DNA of 64,000 nucleotides from Flavobacterium sp. CECT 9288 (GCF_918731615.1 NZ_OU957226.1:2729501-2793500); one strand, 5' to 3'; positions 54,293 to 63,463 are shown, counted from the stretch's first letter. Numbers and translations are program-made. The notes: generated from the sequence alone by a model not told the origin.

Positions 54293-54973
54293 TCACTCTT
54301 GAACCTTTGATTTTTTACTAAACTTATAAATCACTGGTAGAACTGTAATACCCACTAAAGCTAATACAATCAGCTCTATATGCTCTTTTAAATCAATTTG
54401 ATAATTCTCTAACAAAAAACCATACAAATAATGTCCTGCGAAAATTAAAGTAAATGACCAAATAAAAGAACTTAGGATGTTATAAAACATAAACTTGTTC
54501 TTATCCATTGATACAATTCCTGCAACTATAGGCGCAAATGTTCTAAAAATTGGTAAAAAACGAGCAAAAATAATTGCCTTACCACCATATTTTTCAAAGA
54601 AATCTTTAGACTGAACCAAATATTTGCGTTTAAACCAAAAGCTATCTTCTTTATTGTATAAGTAATAGCCGCTTTTAGAACCAAACCAGTAGCCTACGAT
54701 GTTTCCTAAAATTCCAGCTAAAGCTACCAAAGTAGATAACAAAACTACATTCAAAAAATCATTGTCAATTATAAATATATTTTCAATTAATTCTCGACTG
54801 TAGATCCCAGCCAAAAACAACAAACTATCACCTGGCAGAAAGAAACCTGCAAAAAGTCCGGTTTCAGCAAAAACAATAAATAAAACTATATAAATTCCCA
54901 ACTTGATTCCGTTTATGTCAAAATGGATGTAAAAAAGCGGGTCAATTAAATTTTTCCAATCAAATTCGTTCAT
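54293..54973 (-). CDS. DedA family (VTT domain) membrane protein
   Basis: 226 residues with about five membrane helices and the re-entrant VTT/SNARE-associated region. Signature blocks are FAGFFLPGDSLLFLAGI near residue 42 and KYGGKAIIFARFLPIFRTFAPIVAGI near residue 130, including the conserved Arg pair. DedA proteins are thought to move phospholipids or carriers such as undecaprenyl phosphate across the inner membrane. Transcribed as one gene with its own terminator. Confidence 0.93.
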   Translation of the reverse strand: MNEFDWKNLIDPLFYIHFDINGIKLGIYIVLFIVFAETGLFAGFFLPGDSLLFLAGIYSRELIENIFIIDNDFLNVVLLSTLVALAGILGNIVGYWFGSKSGYYLYNKEDSFWFKRKYLVQSKDFFEKYGGKAIIFARFLPIFRTFAPIVAGIVSMDKNKFMFYNILSSFIWSFTLIFAGHYLYGFLLENYQIDLKEHIELIVLALVGITVLPVIYKFSKKSKVQE

Positions 54974-55086
54974 TCTAAAAATATTTTAAACCTAAATTTA
55001 TAGTGCGTGAAAGTAAGCATAATAAGTTTCTGGAGCAATATAATACTTTATTTTAAAGTTTTATTAACGGTTACTATGCAACAAAA

Positions 55087-55533
55087 CTACCGCAATCCTC
55101 TCTTTTGATAGTAAAAACCAGCAACAAACAGCAATAAAAAAATCGGCTGTATGATAAATCTTCTAATGTAAAACAGATGCCATTTTTGATTCTCGTACGA
55201 AATATTGGCAACAGTAAAAAAACCAATGATCAAAAGCGCAAAAAACAACAAATATAAAACCAGAGATAATTTTACCAATTCAATTTCATTAAATACAAAA
55301 TAAATAATACCTAATGACAACATCGTATTTATGGCATATCGAAAAAACAACACAATAAAATAAGCATAATTTGAAACATCAGGCAGACTCAAACTAGAAA
55401 AATCCTTTTTAAAAAACTCCAATAAAGGATCATTAAACAATTGATTTTCGAATGCTCTAACTAGAATTATTAGAAAAACCAATGTTACAATGGCTAAGAT
55501 TCTAAATACTTTATTTTGTTTTTTTTGACGCAT
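55087..55533 (-). CDS. Exosortase F-associated membrane protein
   Basis: 148 residues starting at ATG 55533, overlapping the end of xrtF by 23 bp; a frame extension to 55584 is possible but would reach deeper into xrtF. Four membrane helices are seen (FRILAIVTLVFLIILVRAF, YAYFIVLFFRYAINTMLSLGIIYFV, LSLVLYLLFFALLIIGFFTV, RRFIIQPIFLLLFVAGFYY). It matches the small membrane protein that always accompanies XrtF. Likely a partner subunit; its function is unknown. Confidence 0.85.
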   Translation of the reverse strand: MRQKKQNKVFRILAIVTLVFLIILVRAFENQLFNDPLLEFFKKDFSSLSLPDVSNYAYFIVLFFRYAINTMLSLGIIYFVFNEIELVKLSLVLYLLFFALLIIGFFTVANISYENQKWHLFYIRRFIIQPIFLLLFVAGFYYQKRGLR

Positions 55534-56059
55534 ACTTTGAATGTTTTTGAACCCAATAAATCCATAAAATAAAAACAACACCATAAATGTACAGCGGAAA
55601 AATTACCCCATGCAATAAAGGTTCTTGTTCAGGATAATGAAAAATCAACGAACTTAACAATGCTATTCGTATCACATTGAGTATGTAAATAAATAAACTA
55701 CCCAAAACAATATATAAAAACGTTGGTTTGAATCTTCCTGAAAAAGCAATTATAAACGAGGCAAATAAAATAACGACACTCATAGCATTGCAACCCTCCA
55801 CAATTTTAGCTACGTATTTTCCACAATAAATCAATTTGATATAATCTTGAGATGCATCTTTGATCACATAAGATCCCTCTGTGAAAACTTGAAGTACTTG
55901 GGCCGTATTTATACTCACAACTCTAGTAAATCCATCAACTTCATTATTTTCAAAAGTTCCAAGATAATATTGATAACACAATGTAAAAACCAAATAACTT
56001 ATAAAAAACAAACCTAAGAATTGTAAAAAGGGTTTGTAGCGTTCTAAATATTTTTTCAA
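55511..56059 (-). CDS. xrtF: Exosortase family protein XrtF
   Basis: 182 residues with five or six membrane helices. The transpeptidase triad of exosortases is present: Cys in VEGCNAMSVV near residue 88, Arg in LNVIRIALLSS near 131, and His in PLLHGVIFPLYIYG near 150. Exosortases cut and transfer proteins bearing a C-terminal tripartite sorting tail. XrtF is confined to Bacteroidota and no protein in this window carries a matching tail. Co-translated with its associated protein and divergent from the GAF gene. Confidence 0.92.
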   Translation of the reverse strand: MKKYLERYKPFLQFLGLFFISYLVFTLCYQYYLGTFENNEVDGFTRVVSINTAQVLQVFTEGSYVIKDASQDYIKLIYCGKYVAKIVEGCNAMSVVILFASFIIAFSGRFKPTFLYIVLGSLFIYILNVIRIALLSSLIFHYPEQEPLLHGVIFPLYIYGVVFILWIYWVQKHSKYASKKTK

Positions 56060-56073
56060 AATAATTTTTTTAA

Positions 56074-56114
56074 CAAATTTATGTAAAATATAGAAATCTC
56101 TTTAAATACTTTTG
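56074..56114. promoter_or_regulatory. Divergent promoters of xrtF and the GAF gene
   Basis: Minus-strand -7 element TAAATTTG (56074-56081) serves xrtF and plus-strand TACTTTTG (56107-56114) serves the gene at 56137. Both are exact TAnnTTTG matches within 41 bp; neither has a clear TTG partner. Confidence 0.5.
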
Positions 56115-56136
56115 TACTAACTAAAATTTAAGAAAA

Positions 56137-56592
56137 ATGACATTTCAAGATTTAAAACCAAAAGTATCCGAAATCATAGCACGTCCTGAACAAACAAGGG
56201 ATGAAAAATTATTAGAAATTTGCCAACTATTAAGCAGCTCTATTTCCTATTACAATTGGGTAGGCTTTTATTTTGCCAACCATGAAGCCAAAACTCTACA
56301 TTTAGGTCCTTATGTAGGCGCAGAAACAGATCACACTGTAATCCCTTTCGGAAAAGGAATTTGCGGACAAGTTGCCGAGTCAAATGCAAATTTTGTGGTG
56401 CCCGATGTAAGCGCTCAAGACAATTATATTGCTTGTAGTTTTACTGTAAAATCTGAAATCGTTGTACCTCTTTTTGTAAATGGACAAAACATAGGTCAAA
56501 TTGATATTGACAGCCATGTTATAGATCCCTTTACTGAAGAAGATGAGCGTTTCTTGGAATTTGTAAATCAAGAGGTAGCAACATTATTTTAG
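56137..56592 (+). CDS. GAF domain protein, probable free methionine-(R)-sulfoxide reductase
   Basis: 151 residues, one GAF domain. The sequence follows fRMsr: YYNWVGFYF, LGPYVG, PFGKGICGQVAESN with its Cys, DVSAQDNYIACSFTVKSEIVVPLF with the second Cys, IGQIDIDSH. These Cys positions correspond to the resolving and catalytic cysteines of fRMsr (YebR-type); the third cysteine typical of E. coli (in GHIAC) is the one in NYIAC. It would reduce free Met-R-sulfoxide in the cytosol. The TonB-like gene starts 1 bp after its stop. Confidence 0.88.
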   Translation: MTFQDLKPKVSEIIARPEQTRDEKLLEICQLLSSSISYYNWVGFYFANHEAKTLHLGPYVGAETDHTVIPFGKGICGQVAESNANFVVPDVSAQDNYIACSFTVKSEIVVPLFVNGQNIGQIDIDSHVIDPFTEEDERFLEFVNQEVATLF

Positions 56593-56593
56593 C

Positions 56594-57559
56594 ATGAAAA
56601 ATAAAAAACAAGTCAATAAATACTCAAAACTTATCCTTTGGTGTTTAATTTTAGTACCTGTATTAGGCTTCGGTCAAGAATCAGTCGGTAAAAAAATATA
56701 TCTTGACTCACTGGGTGTAGAAACAAACTACGATAATCACTTGTACTATCGTGTGATTGAATCTTTCGATACGACGACGAATTTGTATAGTTTTAAAGAG
56801 TATTATAAATCCGGAGCCATATCAATGTCAGGTCAAGCACTCACGGACAATGCTCAAAATCGATCAGGAGAGTTCATTAATTATTACGAAAACGGAAATA
56901 AAAAGAGCGTTACTAACTACCTCAAAGGTAGAATAATTGGAAACGAAGAGCTTTGGCACGAAAACGGTACAAAGGAATCTGAATCAGAATATCTAGAAAC
57001 GGATGACCAATTTTCTACAGTACAAAAAATGAAAAACTTTTGGAAATCCGATGGTACTCAAACAGTGGTAAATGGAAATGGTTCTTTTGAAAATACAACT
57101 GAAGGTTGTCTTGATAAAGGCAATTACAAAAATGGTTTTAAAGAGGGAGTATGGACTGGATCTTTCAATAATGGCAAAAGCTATACCGAAGAATACGAAA
57201 ATGGTAAATTGAAATCAGGTACAAGCACAGATGATGAAAATAACGAATACAGATATACAGATTTGAAAATTAATCCTGAGCCACTAAAGGGAATAAATGA
57301 CTTTTACAAACACATTGGTAAAAATTTCCAAATTCCAAGGGCTTATGACAATCTAAAAGGAAAAATAATAACTTCTTTTATTGTTGAAAAAACAGGAGAA
57401 TTGATCGAATTAAAAACTCTCAAATCCCTAATTGACACTTTAGATCGTGAGGCAATTAGAGTTGTAAAAAGTTACGGAAAATGGAAACCAGGAATTCTAA
57501 GGGGTCAAAAAGTACGAGTACTATATTCCATACCTATTTCACTACAAGGCTCAAGATAA
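56594..57559 (+). CDS. TonB C-terminal domain protein with MORN-like repeats
   Basis: 321 residues. A membrane segment or signal (LILWCLILVPVLGFGQ) opens it. Residues 60-215 carry several MORN/YwqK-like units of the form YYENGNKKS, WHENGTKESESEY, GNYKNGFKEGVW, YENGKLKSG. The C-terminal 90 residues (GKIITSFIVEKTGELIELKTLKS, LDREAIRVVKSYGKWKPGI) are the TonB carboxy domain, with VRVLYSIPISL at the end. There is no proline-rich spanning region between membrane and TonB domain, so it is not a standard energy transducer. Coupled with the GAF gene. Confidence 0.85.
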   Translation: MKNKKQVNKYSKLILWCLILVPVLGFGQESVGKKIYLDSLGVETNYDNHLYYRVIESFDTTTNLYSFKEYYKSGAISMSGQALTDNAQNRSGEFINYYENGNKKSVTNYLKGRIIGNEELWHENGTKESESEYLETDDQFSTVQKMKNFWKSDGTQTVVNGNGSFENTTEGCLDKGNYKNGFKEGVWTGSFNNGKSYTEEYENGKLKSGTSTDDENNEYRYTDLKINPEPLKGINDFYKHIGKNFQIPRAYDNLKGKIITSFIVEKTGELIELKTLKSLIDTLDREAIRVVKSYGKWKPGILRGQKVRVLYSIPISLQGSR

Positions 57560-57593
57560 TTTACAATAACCTCAAAAAATAAATAGCCATTAT

Positions 57594-57626
57594 TGTTTCC
57601 TTATTCATAATTATTTTATACTTTTG
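57594..57626 (+). promoter_or_regulatory. Promoter of rpsO
   Basis: TTG at 57594-57596, 22-bp spacer, TACTTTTG at 57619-57626 followed by CACCCG, as in the tRNA promoter. A 55-bp leader with an inverted repeat (TCTACCA-ATAG-ATGGCAGA) leads to the ATG. Confidence 0.6.
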
Positions 57627-57681
57627 CACCCGTCTACCAATAGATGGCAGACATACATAAGAATCATTAAATAATATTGGA

Positions 57682-57948
57682 ATGTATTTAACTAAAGAGA
57701 TTAAAGAAGAAATCTTCGCACAACACGGAGAAAAAACGAATACTGGAAAAGCTGAAGCGCAAATCGCTTTGTTTACTTACAGAATTAGTCACTTAACGGA
57801 GCACTTGAAAAAAAATCGTCATGATTATAACACAGAGCGCTCATTAGTATTACTAGTAGGTAAAAGAAGATCGTTGTTAGATTACTTGAAAAAGAAAGAA
57901 ATCAACAGATACCGTGAAATTATCAAAGTATTGAATATCAGAAAATAA
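57682..57948 (+). CDS. rpsO: 30S ribosomal protein S15
   Basis: 88 residues, the usual size. The conserved blocks FGEKTNTGKAEAQIALFTYRIS-like (HGEKTNTGKAEAQIALFTYR), HLKKNRHDYNTERSLVLLVGKRRSLLDYLKKK are intact. S15 binds the central domain of 16S rRNA and nucleates its assembly. The order rpsO-pnp is conserved in many bacteria; here a terminator lies between them and 230 bp separate the genes. Confidence 0.98.
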   Translation: MYLTKEIKEEIFAQHGEKTNTGKAEAQIALFTYRISHLTEHLKKNRHDYNTERSLVLLVGKRRSLLDYLKKKEINRYREIIKVLNIRK

Positions 57949-57956
57949 TCAATAGA

Positions 57957-57985
57957 AAAGAGGTGCGAAAGTGCCTCTTTTTTTA
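57957..57985 (+). terminator. Terminator between rpsO and pnp
   Basis: AAAAGAGG / CCTCTTTT arms with a T-run. Its strength would decouple pnp from rpsO. Confidence 0.75.
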
Positions 57986-58182
57986 TTTTATATATTATTG
58001 TCTTAAATCATTACAGAAGTCCTGACACAAAAGGGATTAGAGCTAAGACAAAACCACAAAATCAATCCATTTAGATTGATTATTAAAAAAAGTTTGGTTT
58101 TTCATTGGGTTTTAGGCATTAACTACGCACAACAACAACTACAACACAACTAGAACCCATGTTTAACTAAAAAATTAAATTT

Positions 58183-60318
58183 ATGATTCCACAATTATTT
58201 GTAGAAAGTATCGATTTAGGTGATGGCAGAAGCATCACAATCGAGACAGGTCGTTTAGCCAAACAAGCTGATGGATCTGTAGTAGTAAGAATTGGAAAAA
58301 CTGTTATTTTAGGTACAGTTGTTTCCGCAAGAAAAGCAAGTCCAGGTATTGATTTTTTACCTTTAACGGTAGATTATCGTGAAAAATTTGCTGCAGCAGG
58401 TCGTTTCCCTGGTGGTTTCTTCAAAAGAGAAGCACGCCCTAGTGATAGCGAAGTATTAACCATGAGATTGGTAGACCGTGTATTGCGTCCGCTTTTCCCA
58501 GATGATTACCATGCTGAAGTTCAAGTTATGATTCAATTGATGTCTCATGATGAGGATGTAATGCCAGATGCATTAGCAGGATTAGCAGCTTCGGCAGCAC
58601 TTGCATTATCTGATATTCCATTTGAAACTTTAATTTCTGAAGCTAGAGTTGGTCGTATTGATGGTAAATTCATTATCAACCCTTCTCGCGCTCAATTAGC
58701 TTTGTCAGACATTGACATGATGATTGGAGCTTCAACCGATTCTATCGCCATGGTAGAAGGAGAAATGAAAGAGATTTCAGAAGCAGAAATGTTAGAAGCA
58801 ATTAAATTTGCTCACGAACACATTAAAGTACAAATTGCTGCGCAAGAAAGATTAGCTGCCGCTTTTGGAAAAAAAGAAGTACGTGAATACGAAAATGAAA
58901 AATCTGATGATGCTATTTACGCTAAAGTAAAGGAAGCAGCTTACGATAAAATATATGCTATTGCTAGCAAAGGTTCTTCTAAACAAGAACGTACTGCTGC
59001 ATTTGCAGAAGTAAAAGAAGAAGTAAAAGCTTTATTTACTGAAGAAGAATTGGCTGAAAACGGAGATTTAGTTTCTAAATACTTCTATAAAACCAATAAA
59101 GAAGCTGTTCGTAACGTAACCCTAGATTTAGGAACTCGTTTAGACGGAAGAAAAACTACAGAAATCAGACCAATCTGGTGTGAGGTAGATTATTTACCAT
59201 CAGTACACGGATCTGCATTGTTTACACGTGGAGAAACACAAGCTTTGGCTACAGCTACTTTAGGAACTTCTAGAGAAGCAAACCAAATTGATTCTCCATC
59301 TGAACAAGGTGAAGAAAAATTCTACTTGCATTACAACTTCCCTCCTTTCTCAACTGGTGAAGCTCGTCCTTTAAGAGGAACTTCAAGAAGAGAAGTTGGT
59401 CACGGAAACTTGGCACAACGTGCCTTGAAAAACATGATCCCTGCTGATTGTCCTTATACAATTCGTGTAGTTTCTGAAGTATTAGAATCGAATGGTTCAT
59501 CCTCTATGGCTACCGTTTGTGCTGGTACATTATCATTAATGGATGCTGGTATCCAAATGATCCGTCCAGTTTCTGGAATTGCTATGGGATTAATTACAGA
59601 CGGAGAACGTTTTGCTGTATTGTCTGATATTCTTGGTGACGAAGATCATTTAGGAGACATGGACTTTAAAGTAACTGGAACTTCTGAAGGAATTACCGCT
59701 TGCCAAATGGACATCAAGATTGACGGTTTGAAATACGAGATTATGGAAGCTGCATTAGCTCAAGCTCGTGACGGTCGTTTGCATATTCTTGGAAAATTAA
59801 TTGAAACTCTTGCTGCTCCAAAAGAAGATGTGAAACCATACGCTCCAAAAATTATCACTAGAACTATTCCTGGTAACTTTATTGGTGCTTTAATTGGACC
59901 TGGTGGAAAAGTGATTCAAGAATTACAAAAAGCTACAGGAACTACTATCGTAATCAATGAGGTAGACGAGCAAGGTGTTATTGAAATTTTAGGTACTGAT
60001 CCTGCTGGAATTGAAGCAGTATTGGCTAAAATTCAATCTATTACCTTCAAACCACAAATGGGTGAAGCTTACGAAGTGAAAGTAATTAAAATGCTTGATT
60101 TTGGTGCGGTTGTAGAATATACAGCAGCTCCAGGAAATGAAGTTTTATTACACGTATCTGAACTAGCTTGGGAAAGAACTGAAAACGTTACTGATGTTGT
60201 AAACATGGGCGATGTGTTTCAAGTGAAATACCTAGGACTTGATCCAAAAACTAGAAAAGAAAAAGTGTCTCGTAAAGCACTTATCGCTAGACCTCCACGC
60301 GAGGAGAAAAAAGAGTAA
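58183..60318 (+). CDS. pnp: Polyribonucleotide nucleotidyltransferase (PNPase)
   Basis: 711 residues, full length. 3'-5' phosphorolytic RNase. Two RNase PH domains (1-230 with [26 protein letters not shown], and 320-545 with [18 protein letters not shown] and the metal-binding [15 protein letters not shown]), a KH domain ([20 protein letters not shown]) and a C-terminal S1 domain ending [25 protein letters not shown]. The last 168 coding bases have a diverged second copy at 60941-61108. Confidence 0.98.
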   Translation: MIPQLFVESIDLGDGRSITIETGRLAKQADGSVVVRIGKTVILGTVVSARKASPGIDFLPLTVDYREKFAAAGRFPGGFFKREARPSDSEVLTMRLVDRVLRPLFPDDYHAEVQVMIQLMSHDEDVMPDALAGLAASAALALSDIPFETLISEARVGRIDGKFIINPSRAQLALSDIDMMIGASTDSIAMVEGEMKEISEAEMLEAIKFAHEHIKVQIAAQERLAAAFGKKEVREYENEKSDDAIYAKVKEAAYDKIYAIASKGSSKQERTAAFAEVKEEVKALFTEEELAENGDLVSKYFYKTNKEAVRNVTLDLGTRLDGRKTTEIRPIWCEVDYLPSVHGSALFTRGETQALATATLGTSREANQIDSPSEQGEEKFYLHYNFPPFSTGEARPLRGTSRREVGHGNLAQRALKNMIPADCPYTIRVVSEVLESNGSSSMATVCAGTLSLMDAGIQMIRPVSGIAMGLITDGERFAVLSDILGDEDHLGDMDFKVTGTSEGITACQMDIKIDGLKYEIMEAALAQARDGRLHILGKLIETLAAPKEDVKPYAPKIITRTIPGNFIGALIGPGGKVIQELQKATGTTIVINEVDEQGVIEILGTDPAGIEAVLAKIQSITFKPQMGEAYEVKVIKMLDFGAVVEYTAAPGNEVLLHVSELAWERTENVTDVVNMGDVFQVKYLGLDPKTRKEKVSRKALIARPPREEKKE

Positions 60319-60351
60319 TCAGATCTTAGTTTACTAAAGGTTTATTTATAG

Positions 60352-60390
60352 AAAATCCCGTTCGTCAATGCGAACGGGATTTTTGTTTTG
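60352..60390 (+). terminator. Terminator of pnp
   Basis: AAAATCCCGTTCG / CGAACGGGATTTT perfect over 13 bp with a 6-nt loop and a T-run. A second, nearly identical copy ends the pnp remnant at 61142-61172. Confidence 0.9.
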
Positions 60391-60707
60391 GGATTAAATT
60401 TATAAATAAAAAACACAGAGCAAGTCTGGGTTTATCTTATTTTTTTATAGTGCAGCACTAAAGCAAATGAATAGTAGGGCACTTAATAGGGTGTAAAGAC
60501 ACAAAGAAACCACACATTCTATGATAGCCTTTCCGTTTTATTAAATGTAAGTGTAATTCTAAAAGCAAAGAGTCAATTATCGGATGATTTTTTTATTTAA
60601 GGGCAGTGATTCATTATTTGTTCAACCATTTACCAAAAACCTAACCTAGTGGATGGTGGTTTGAAAAAGAAAACACCCGTGCGCTATGGTAAGTGGAACT
60701 TTTGTTT

Positions 60708-60890
60708 TTACCTGTTTTTAAGAACTGTAAGTAATTTTTCATTGATAAAATAATTACTCTTTCCAATTTTAATTTTAGTCAAAAACTTATTTTCATCATC
60801 AGCCAAAGCATTCAAATAGGTTCTTGCCGTGTGTCGATGAATTTTAAGTTCACGTTCCAAAAAATCTATTTTTGTGTATAAAAATACAAC
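60708..60890 (-). pseudogene. Remnant of a Fic-family protein C-terminus
   Basis: A stop-bounded minus-strand frame with no ATG reads VVFLYTKIDFLERELKIHRH then TARTYLNALADDENKFLTKI and KIGKSNYFINEKLL before its stop. It looks like the C-terminal winged helix of Bacteroidota Fic proteins (helix 'KIDFL-EL-I-R-TA-YL-L', then 'L-KIKIG-SNYFIN-L'). The Fic catalytic domain (HPFxxGNxR) is absent from the window and the upstream end is interrupted by a stop. It lies between the two pnp tails. Confidence 0.55.
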
Positions 60891-60940
60891 TTATTTATAC
60901 ACGTTTTTACAACGCGTACAAAAAAACACACTTTCTTATA

Positions 60941-61108
60941 CACGTATCTGAATTAGCTTGGGAACGTACTTAAAACGTTAATGCTGTAGTAAACATGGGC
61001 GATGTATTCCAAGTAAAATACCCAGGACTTGATACTAAAACTAGAAAAGAGAAAGTATCAAAAAAAGCTCTTTTACCAAGACCTCCACGTGAGGAGAAAA
61101 AAGAGTAA
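60941..61108 (+). pseudogene. Diverged second copy of the 3' end of pnp
   Basis: 168 bp align without gaps to 60151-60318, with 25 substitutions by my count (about 85% identity), and the reading frame encodes the same S1 tail ([23 protein letters not shown]) except for one stop (TAA for GAA at 60991). Downstream, the 46 bases through the left terminator arm are identical to those after the real pnp. It looks like the end of a homologous but different pnp, left beside the present one. Confidence 0.85.
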
Positions 61109-61141
61109 TCAGATCTTAGTTTACTAAAGGTTTATTTATAG

Positions 61142-61172
61142 AAAATCCCGTTCGCATTGCGAACGGGATTTT
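61142..61172 (+). terminator. Second copy of the pnp terminator
   Basis: Same 13-bp arms AAAATCCCGTTCG / CGAACGGGATTTT with a slightly shorter loop (CATTG versus TCAATG). Confidence 0.85.
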
Positions 61173-61220
61173 TGTTTTTATTAAAGCACATAACGTTCTA
61201 AAAAAGAAAGACTCCGCATT

Positions 61221-61307
61221 AGGGATAGCAGTGAAAATCCTTTTTATTCGTCGCGGCGAATAAAAAGATTGTAACGTATAGCCCGATTCGCCGCGGCGAA
61301 AATGCCC
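61221..61307 (+). repeat. Dispersed intergenic repeat, copy D
   Basis: AGGGATAGCAGTGAAAATCC, a hairpin around ATTCGTCGCGGCGAAT flanked by TTTTT/AAAAA, then GATTGTAACGTATAGCCCGA and a second TTCGCCGCGGCGAA palindrome. Its ends match those of copy B and, inverted, copy E (62583-62640). Confidence 0.6.
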
Positions 61308-61407
61308 AAAAAAAACGTTTTAAAATAAAATTTAAAAATAAATGTAACTTTTTTGCAACTCCTTACGTATAACTATTTGTACACTTTAAAATTGAGGAGA
61401 CAACACC

Positions 61408-62271
61408 ATGAGACAACTTAAAATTACCAAGCAGGTAACGAATCGTGAAACTGCATCATTAGACAAATACTTACAAGAAATTGGAAAAGTTGATCTTATC
61501 ACGGCTGATGAAGAGGTAGAGTTAGCACAAAAGATTAAAGCTGGTGACCAGCGCGCCTTAGAGAAATTAACAAAAGCCAACTTACGTTTCGTAGTATCGG
61601 TGGCAAAACAATATCAAAATCAAGGTTTAACCCTTCCCGATTTAATTAATGAAGGAAATCTTGGGCTTATAAAAGCAGCACAACGTTTTGATGAAACTCG
61701 TGGTTTCAAATTCATTTCGTATGCTGTATGGTGGATTCGTCAATCGATTTTGCAAGCTTTGGCTGAGCAGTCTCGTATTGTACGTTTGCCTTTGAACAAA
61801 ATTGGTTCTATCAATAAAATTAACAAGATGTACGCTTTACTAGAGCAATCTAACGAGCGTCCGCCATCTGCTGAGGAAATTGCAAAAGAACTTGACATGA
61901 CCGTAAATGATGTAAAAGAGTCTATGAAAAACTCTGGTCGTCACTTATCAATGGATGCTCCACTTGTAGAAGGTGAAGATTCTAACCTTTACGATGTATT
62001 GCGTTCTGGAGAGTCTCCAAACCCAGATAGAGAGTTAATTCACGAGTCATTACGCACCGAAATTGAGCGTTCTCTTGAAACTCTTACACCTCGTGAGGCT
62101 GATGTAGTTCGTTTGTACTTTGGTCTTGGTGACCAACACCCAATGACTTTAGAAGAAATTGGAGAAACTTTCGACCTAACTCGTGAGCGTGTGCGTCAAA
62201 TCAAGGAAAAAGCAATCCGTAGATTAAAACATACTTCTAGAAGTAAAATTTTAAAAACCTATTTAGGATAA
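61408..62271 (+). CDS. rpoD: Primary sigma factor RpoD/SigA
   Basis: 287 residues, the short Bacteroidota primary sigma factor lacking the long region 1.1 of E. coli RpoD. Regions 1.2-2 ([50 protein letters not shown]), region 3 ([14 protein letters not shown]), and region 4 ([16 protein letters not shown], then [17 protein letters not shown]) are all present. It recognises TTG/TAnnTTTG promoters such as those found throughout the window. It stands alone between the pnp remnant and rpe. Confidence 0.98.
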   Translation: MRQLKITKQVTNRETASLDKYLQEIGKVDLITADEEVELAQKIKAGDQRALEKLTKANLRFVVSVAKQYQNQGLTLPDLINEGNLGLIKAAQRFDETRGFKFISYAVWWIRQSILQALAEQSRIVRLPLNKIGSINKINKMYALLEQSNERPPSAEEIAKELDMTVNDVKESMKNSGRHLSMDAPLVEGEDSNLYDVLRSGESPNPDRELIHESLRTEIERSLETLTPREADVVRLYFGLGDQHPMTLEEIGETFDLTRERVRQIKEKAIRRLKHTSRSKILKTYLG

Positions 62272-62279
62272 CTATATTT

Positions 62280-62335
62280 GTTTCAAGTTTCAAGTTGCTC
62301 AAAACATCTTGAAACCTTAAACTTGAAACTTTTTT
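62280..62335 (+). terminator. Terminator of rpoD built from GTTTCAA heptamers
   Basis: GTTTCAAGTTTCAAG (62280-62294) pairs with the CTTGAAAC...CTTGAAAC segment at 62308-62329, followed by six T. Same sequence class as 48759-48800. Confidence 0.7.
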
Positions 62336-62383
62336 AAAGCAAACAACAGTCTGATTAACTGTTCGTTTTTTGATTGATGATTG

Positions 62384-62417
62384 AAACCTCGGCTGATTAC
62401 CGAGGTTTTATTTTTTT
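62384..62417 (+). terminator. Second hairpin, partly duplicated downstream
   Basis: AAACCTCGG / CCGAGGTTT with a T-run; ATAAAACCTCGGTCTG and TTTCCGAGATTT repeat the arms at 62420-62470, with TCCGCCACGGCAGA at 62438-62451 between them, the palindrome seen in the chimeric tRNAs. Confidence 0.65.
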
Positions 62418-62526
62418 AATAAAACCTCGGTCTGTTCTCCGCCACGGCAGATCGGGTTTCCGAGATTTCATTTTTTTCAATATAACCACAAATCACTATT
62501 TACTGAGAACGAATCACTGAATACTG

Positions 62527-62640
62527 TTCACTACTCACTATTCACTTCTCACTTTAAAGGCGTAACCTTCCGTAAAAACTTCGGGTCGGGCTATTCGCTG
62601 TATCTCTCCGTTGAACTACGAGGATGCCGCTTCTATCCCT
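62527..62640 (-). repeat. Heptamer array and dispersed repeat copy E
   Basis: Four heptamers (TTCACTA, CTCACTA, TTCACTT, CTCACTT) at 62527-62554 and an inverted copy of the composite repeat at 62583-62640 (on the minus strand AGGGATAGAAGCGGCATCC ... CAGCGAATAGCCCGACC). These fill the 500-bp gap between rpoD and rpe; no gene is supported in it. Confidence 0.6.
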
Positions 62641-62711
62641 TACGCAACCTTCGTTACTAAAAGTCGTTGTTTCTTATTGATGAAAAAGCACCTCAATTGG
62701 TCTAAAAAAAC

Positions 62712-62719
62712 TATTTTTG
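62712..62719 (+). promoter_or_regulatory. -7 element TATTTTTG of rpe
   Basis: Exact TAnnTTTG match followed by CACC, 53 bp before the rpe ATG. No TTG at standard distance. Confidence 0.45.
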
Positions 62720-62772
62720 CACCAACAACAACTTAAGAATCTGAAAACATATTCAGCTTAAACAACTACACA

Positions 62773-63435
62773 ATGAAAAATACACTTATTGCTCCATCAG
62801 TATTAGCGGCTGATTTTGGAAACCTACAGCGAGACATTGAAATGATCAACAATAGTGAAGCCGATTGGTTTCATATAGACATCATGGACGGCGTTTTTGT
62901 ACCTAATATTTCATACGGAATGCCAGTACTTGAAGCCATTGCTAAACACGCTACCAAAACAATTGATGTCCATTTAATGATTGTAGATCCAGATCGCTAC
63001 ATCAAAACATTTGCTGGACTTGGAGCCAATATCCTTAGCGTACATTACGAAGCGTGTACACACTTGCACAGAACACTACAGGCCATAAAAGCAGAACGAA
63101 TGAAAGCTGGAGTTGCCATCAATCCGCATACTCCAATTGATTTGTTAGAAGATGTGATTAATGACATTGATTTGGTTTGTATCATGAGTGTGAATCCTGG
63201 TTTTGGTGGTCAATCATTTATTGAAAACACCTATTCTAAAGTTGAAAAACTAAAAGCCTTAATTACAAGAAAAGGAGCAGACACCCTTATTGAAGTTGAT
63301 GGAGGTGTAACTAGTGCTAATGCAAAACAACTTGTTGAAGCTGGAGCCGATGTTCTTGTTGCAGGAAGTTTTGTTTTTAAAGCAACAGACCCTGTACAAA
63401 CAATTCAAGATCTAAAAAAGCTTACTACTTTTTAA
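62773..63435 (+). CDS. rpe: Ribulose-phosphate 3-epimerase
   Basis: 220 residues, full length TIM barrel of the pentose phosphate pathway, interconverting ribulose 5-phosphate and xylulose 5-phosphate. Metal and catalytic blocks are present: WFHIDIMDGVFVPNISYG, DVHLMI, VNPGFGGQSF and the VDGGVTSANA phosphate loop. It has its own promoter and ends at a good terminator. Confidence 0.97.
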   Translation: MKNTLIAPSVLAADFGNLQRDIEMINNSEADWFHIDIMDGVFVPNISYGMPVLEAIAKHATKTIDVHLMIVDPDRYIKTFAGLGANILSVHYEACTHLHRTLQAIKAERMKAGVAINPHTPIDLLEDVINDIDLVCIMSVNPGFGGQSFIENTYSKVEKLKALITRKGADTLIEVDGGVTSANAKQLVEAGADVLVAGSFVFKATDPVQTIQDLKKLTTF

Positions 63436-63438
63436 TAC

Positions 63439-63463
63439 AAAATGGCGCCTAGTGCGCCATTTT
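63439..63463. terminator. Bidirectional terminator of rpe and the MtfA-like gene
   Basis: AAAATGGCGC / GCGCCATTTT, 10-bp perfect stem. It sits between two converging genes and its T-run overlaps the stop codon of the minus-strand gene. Confidence 0.85.
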
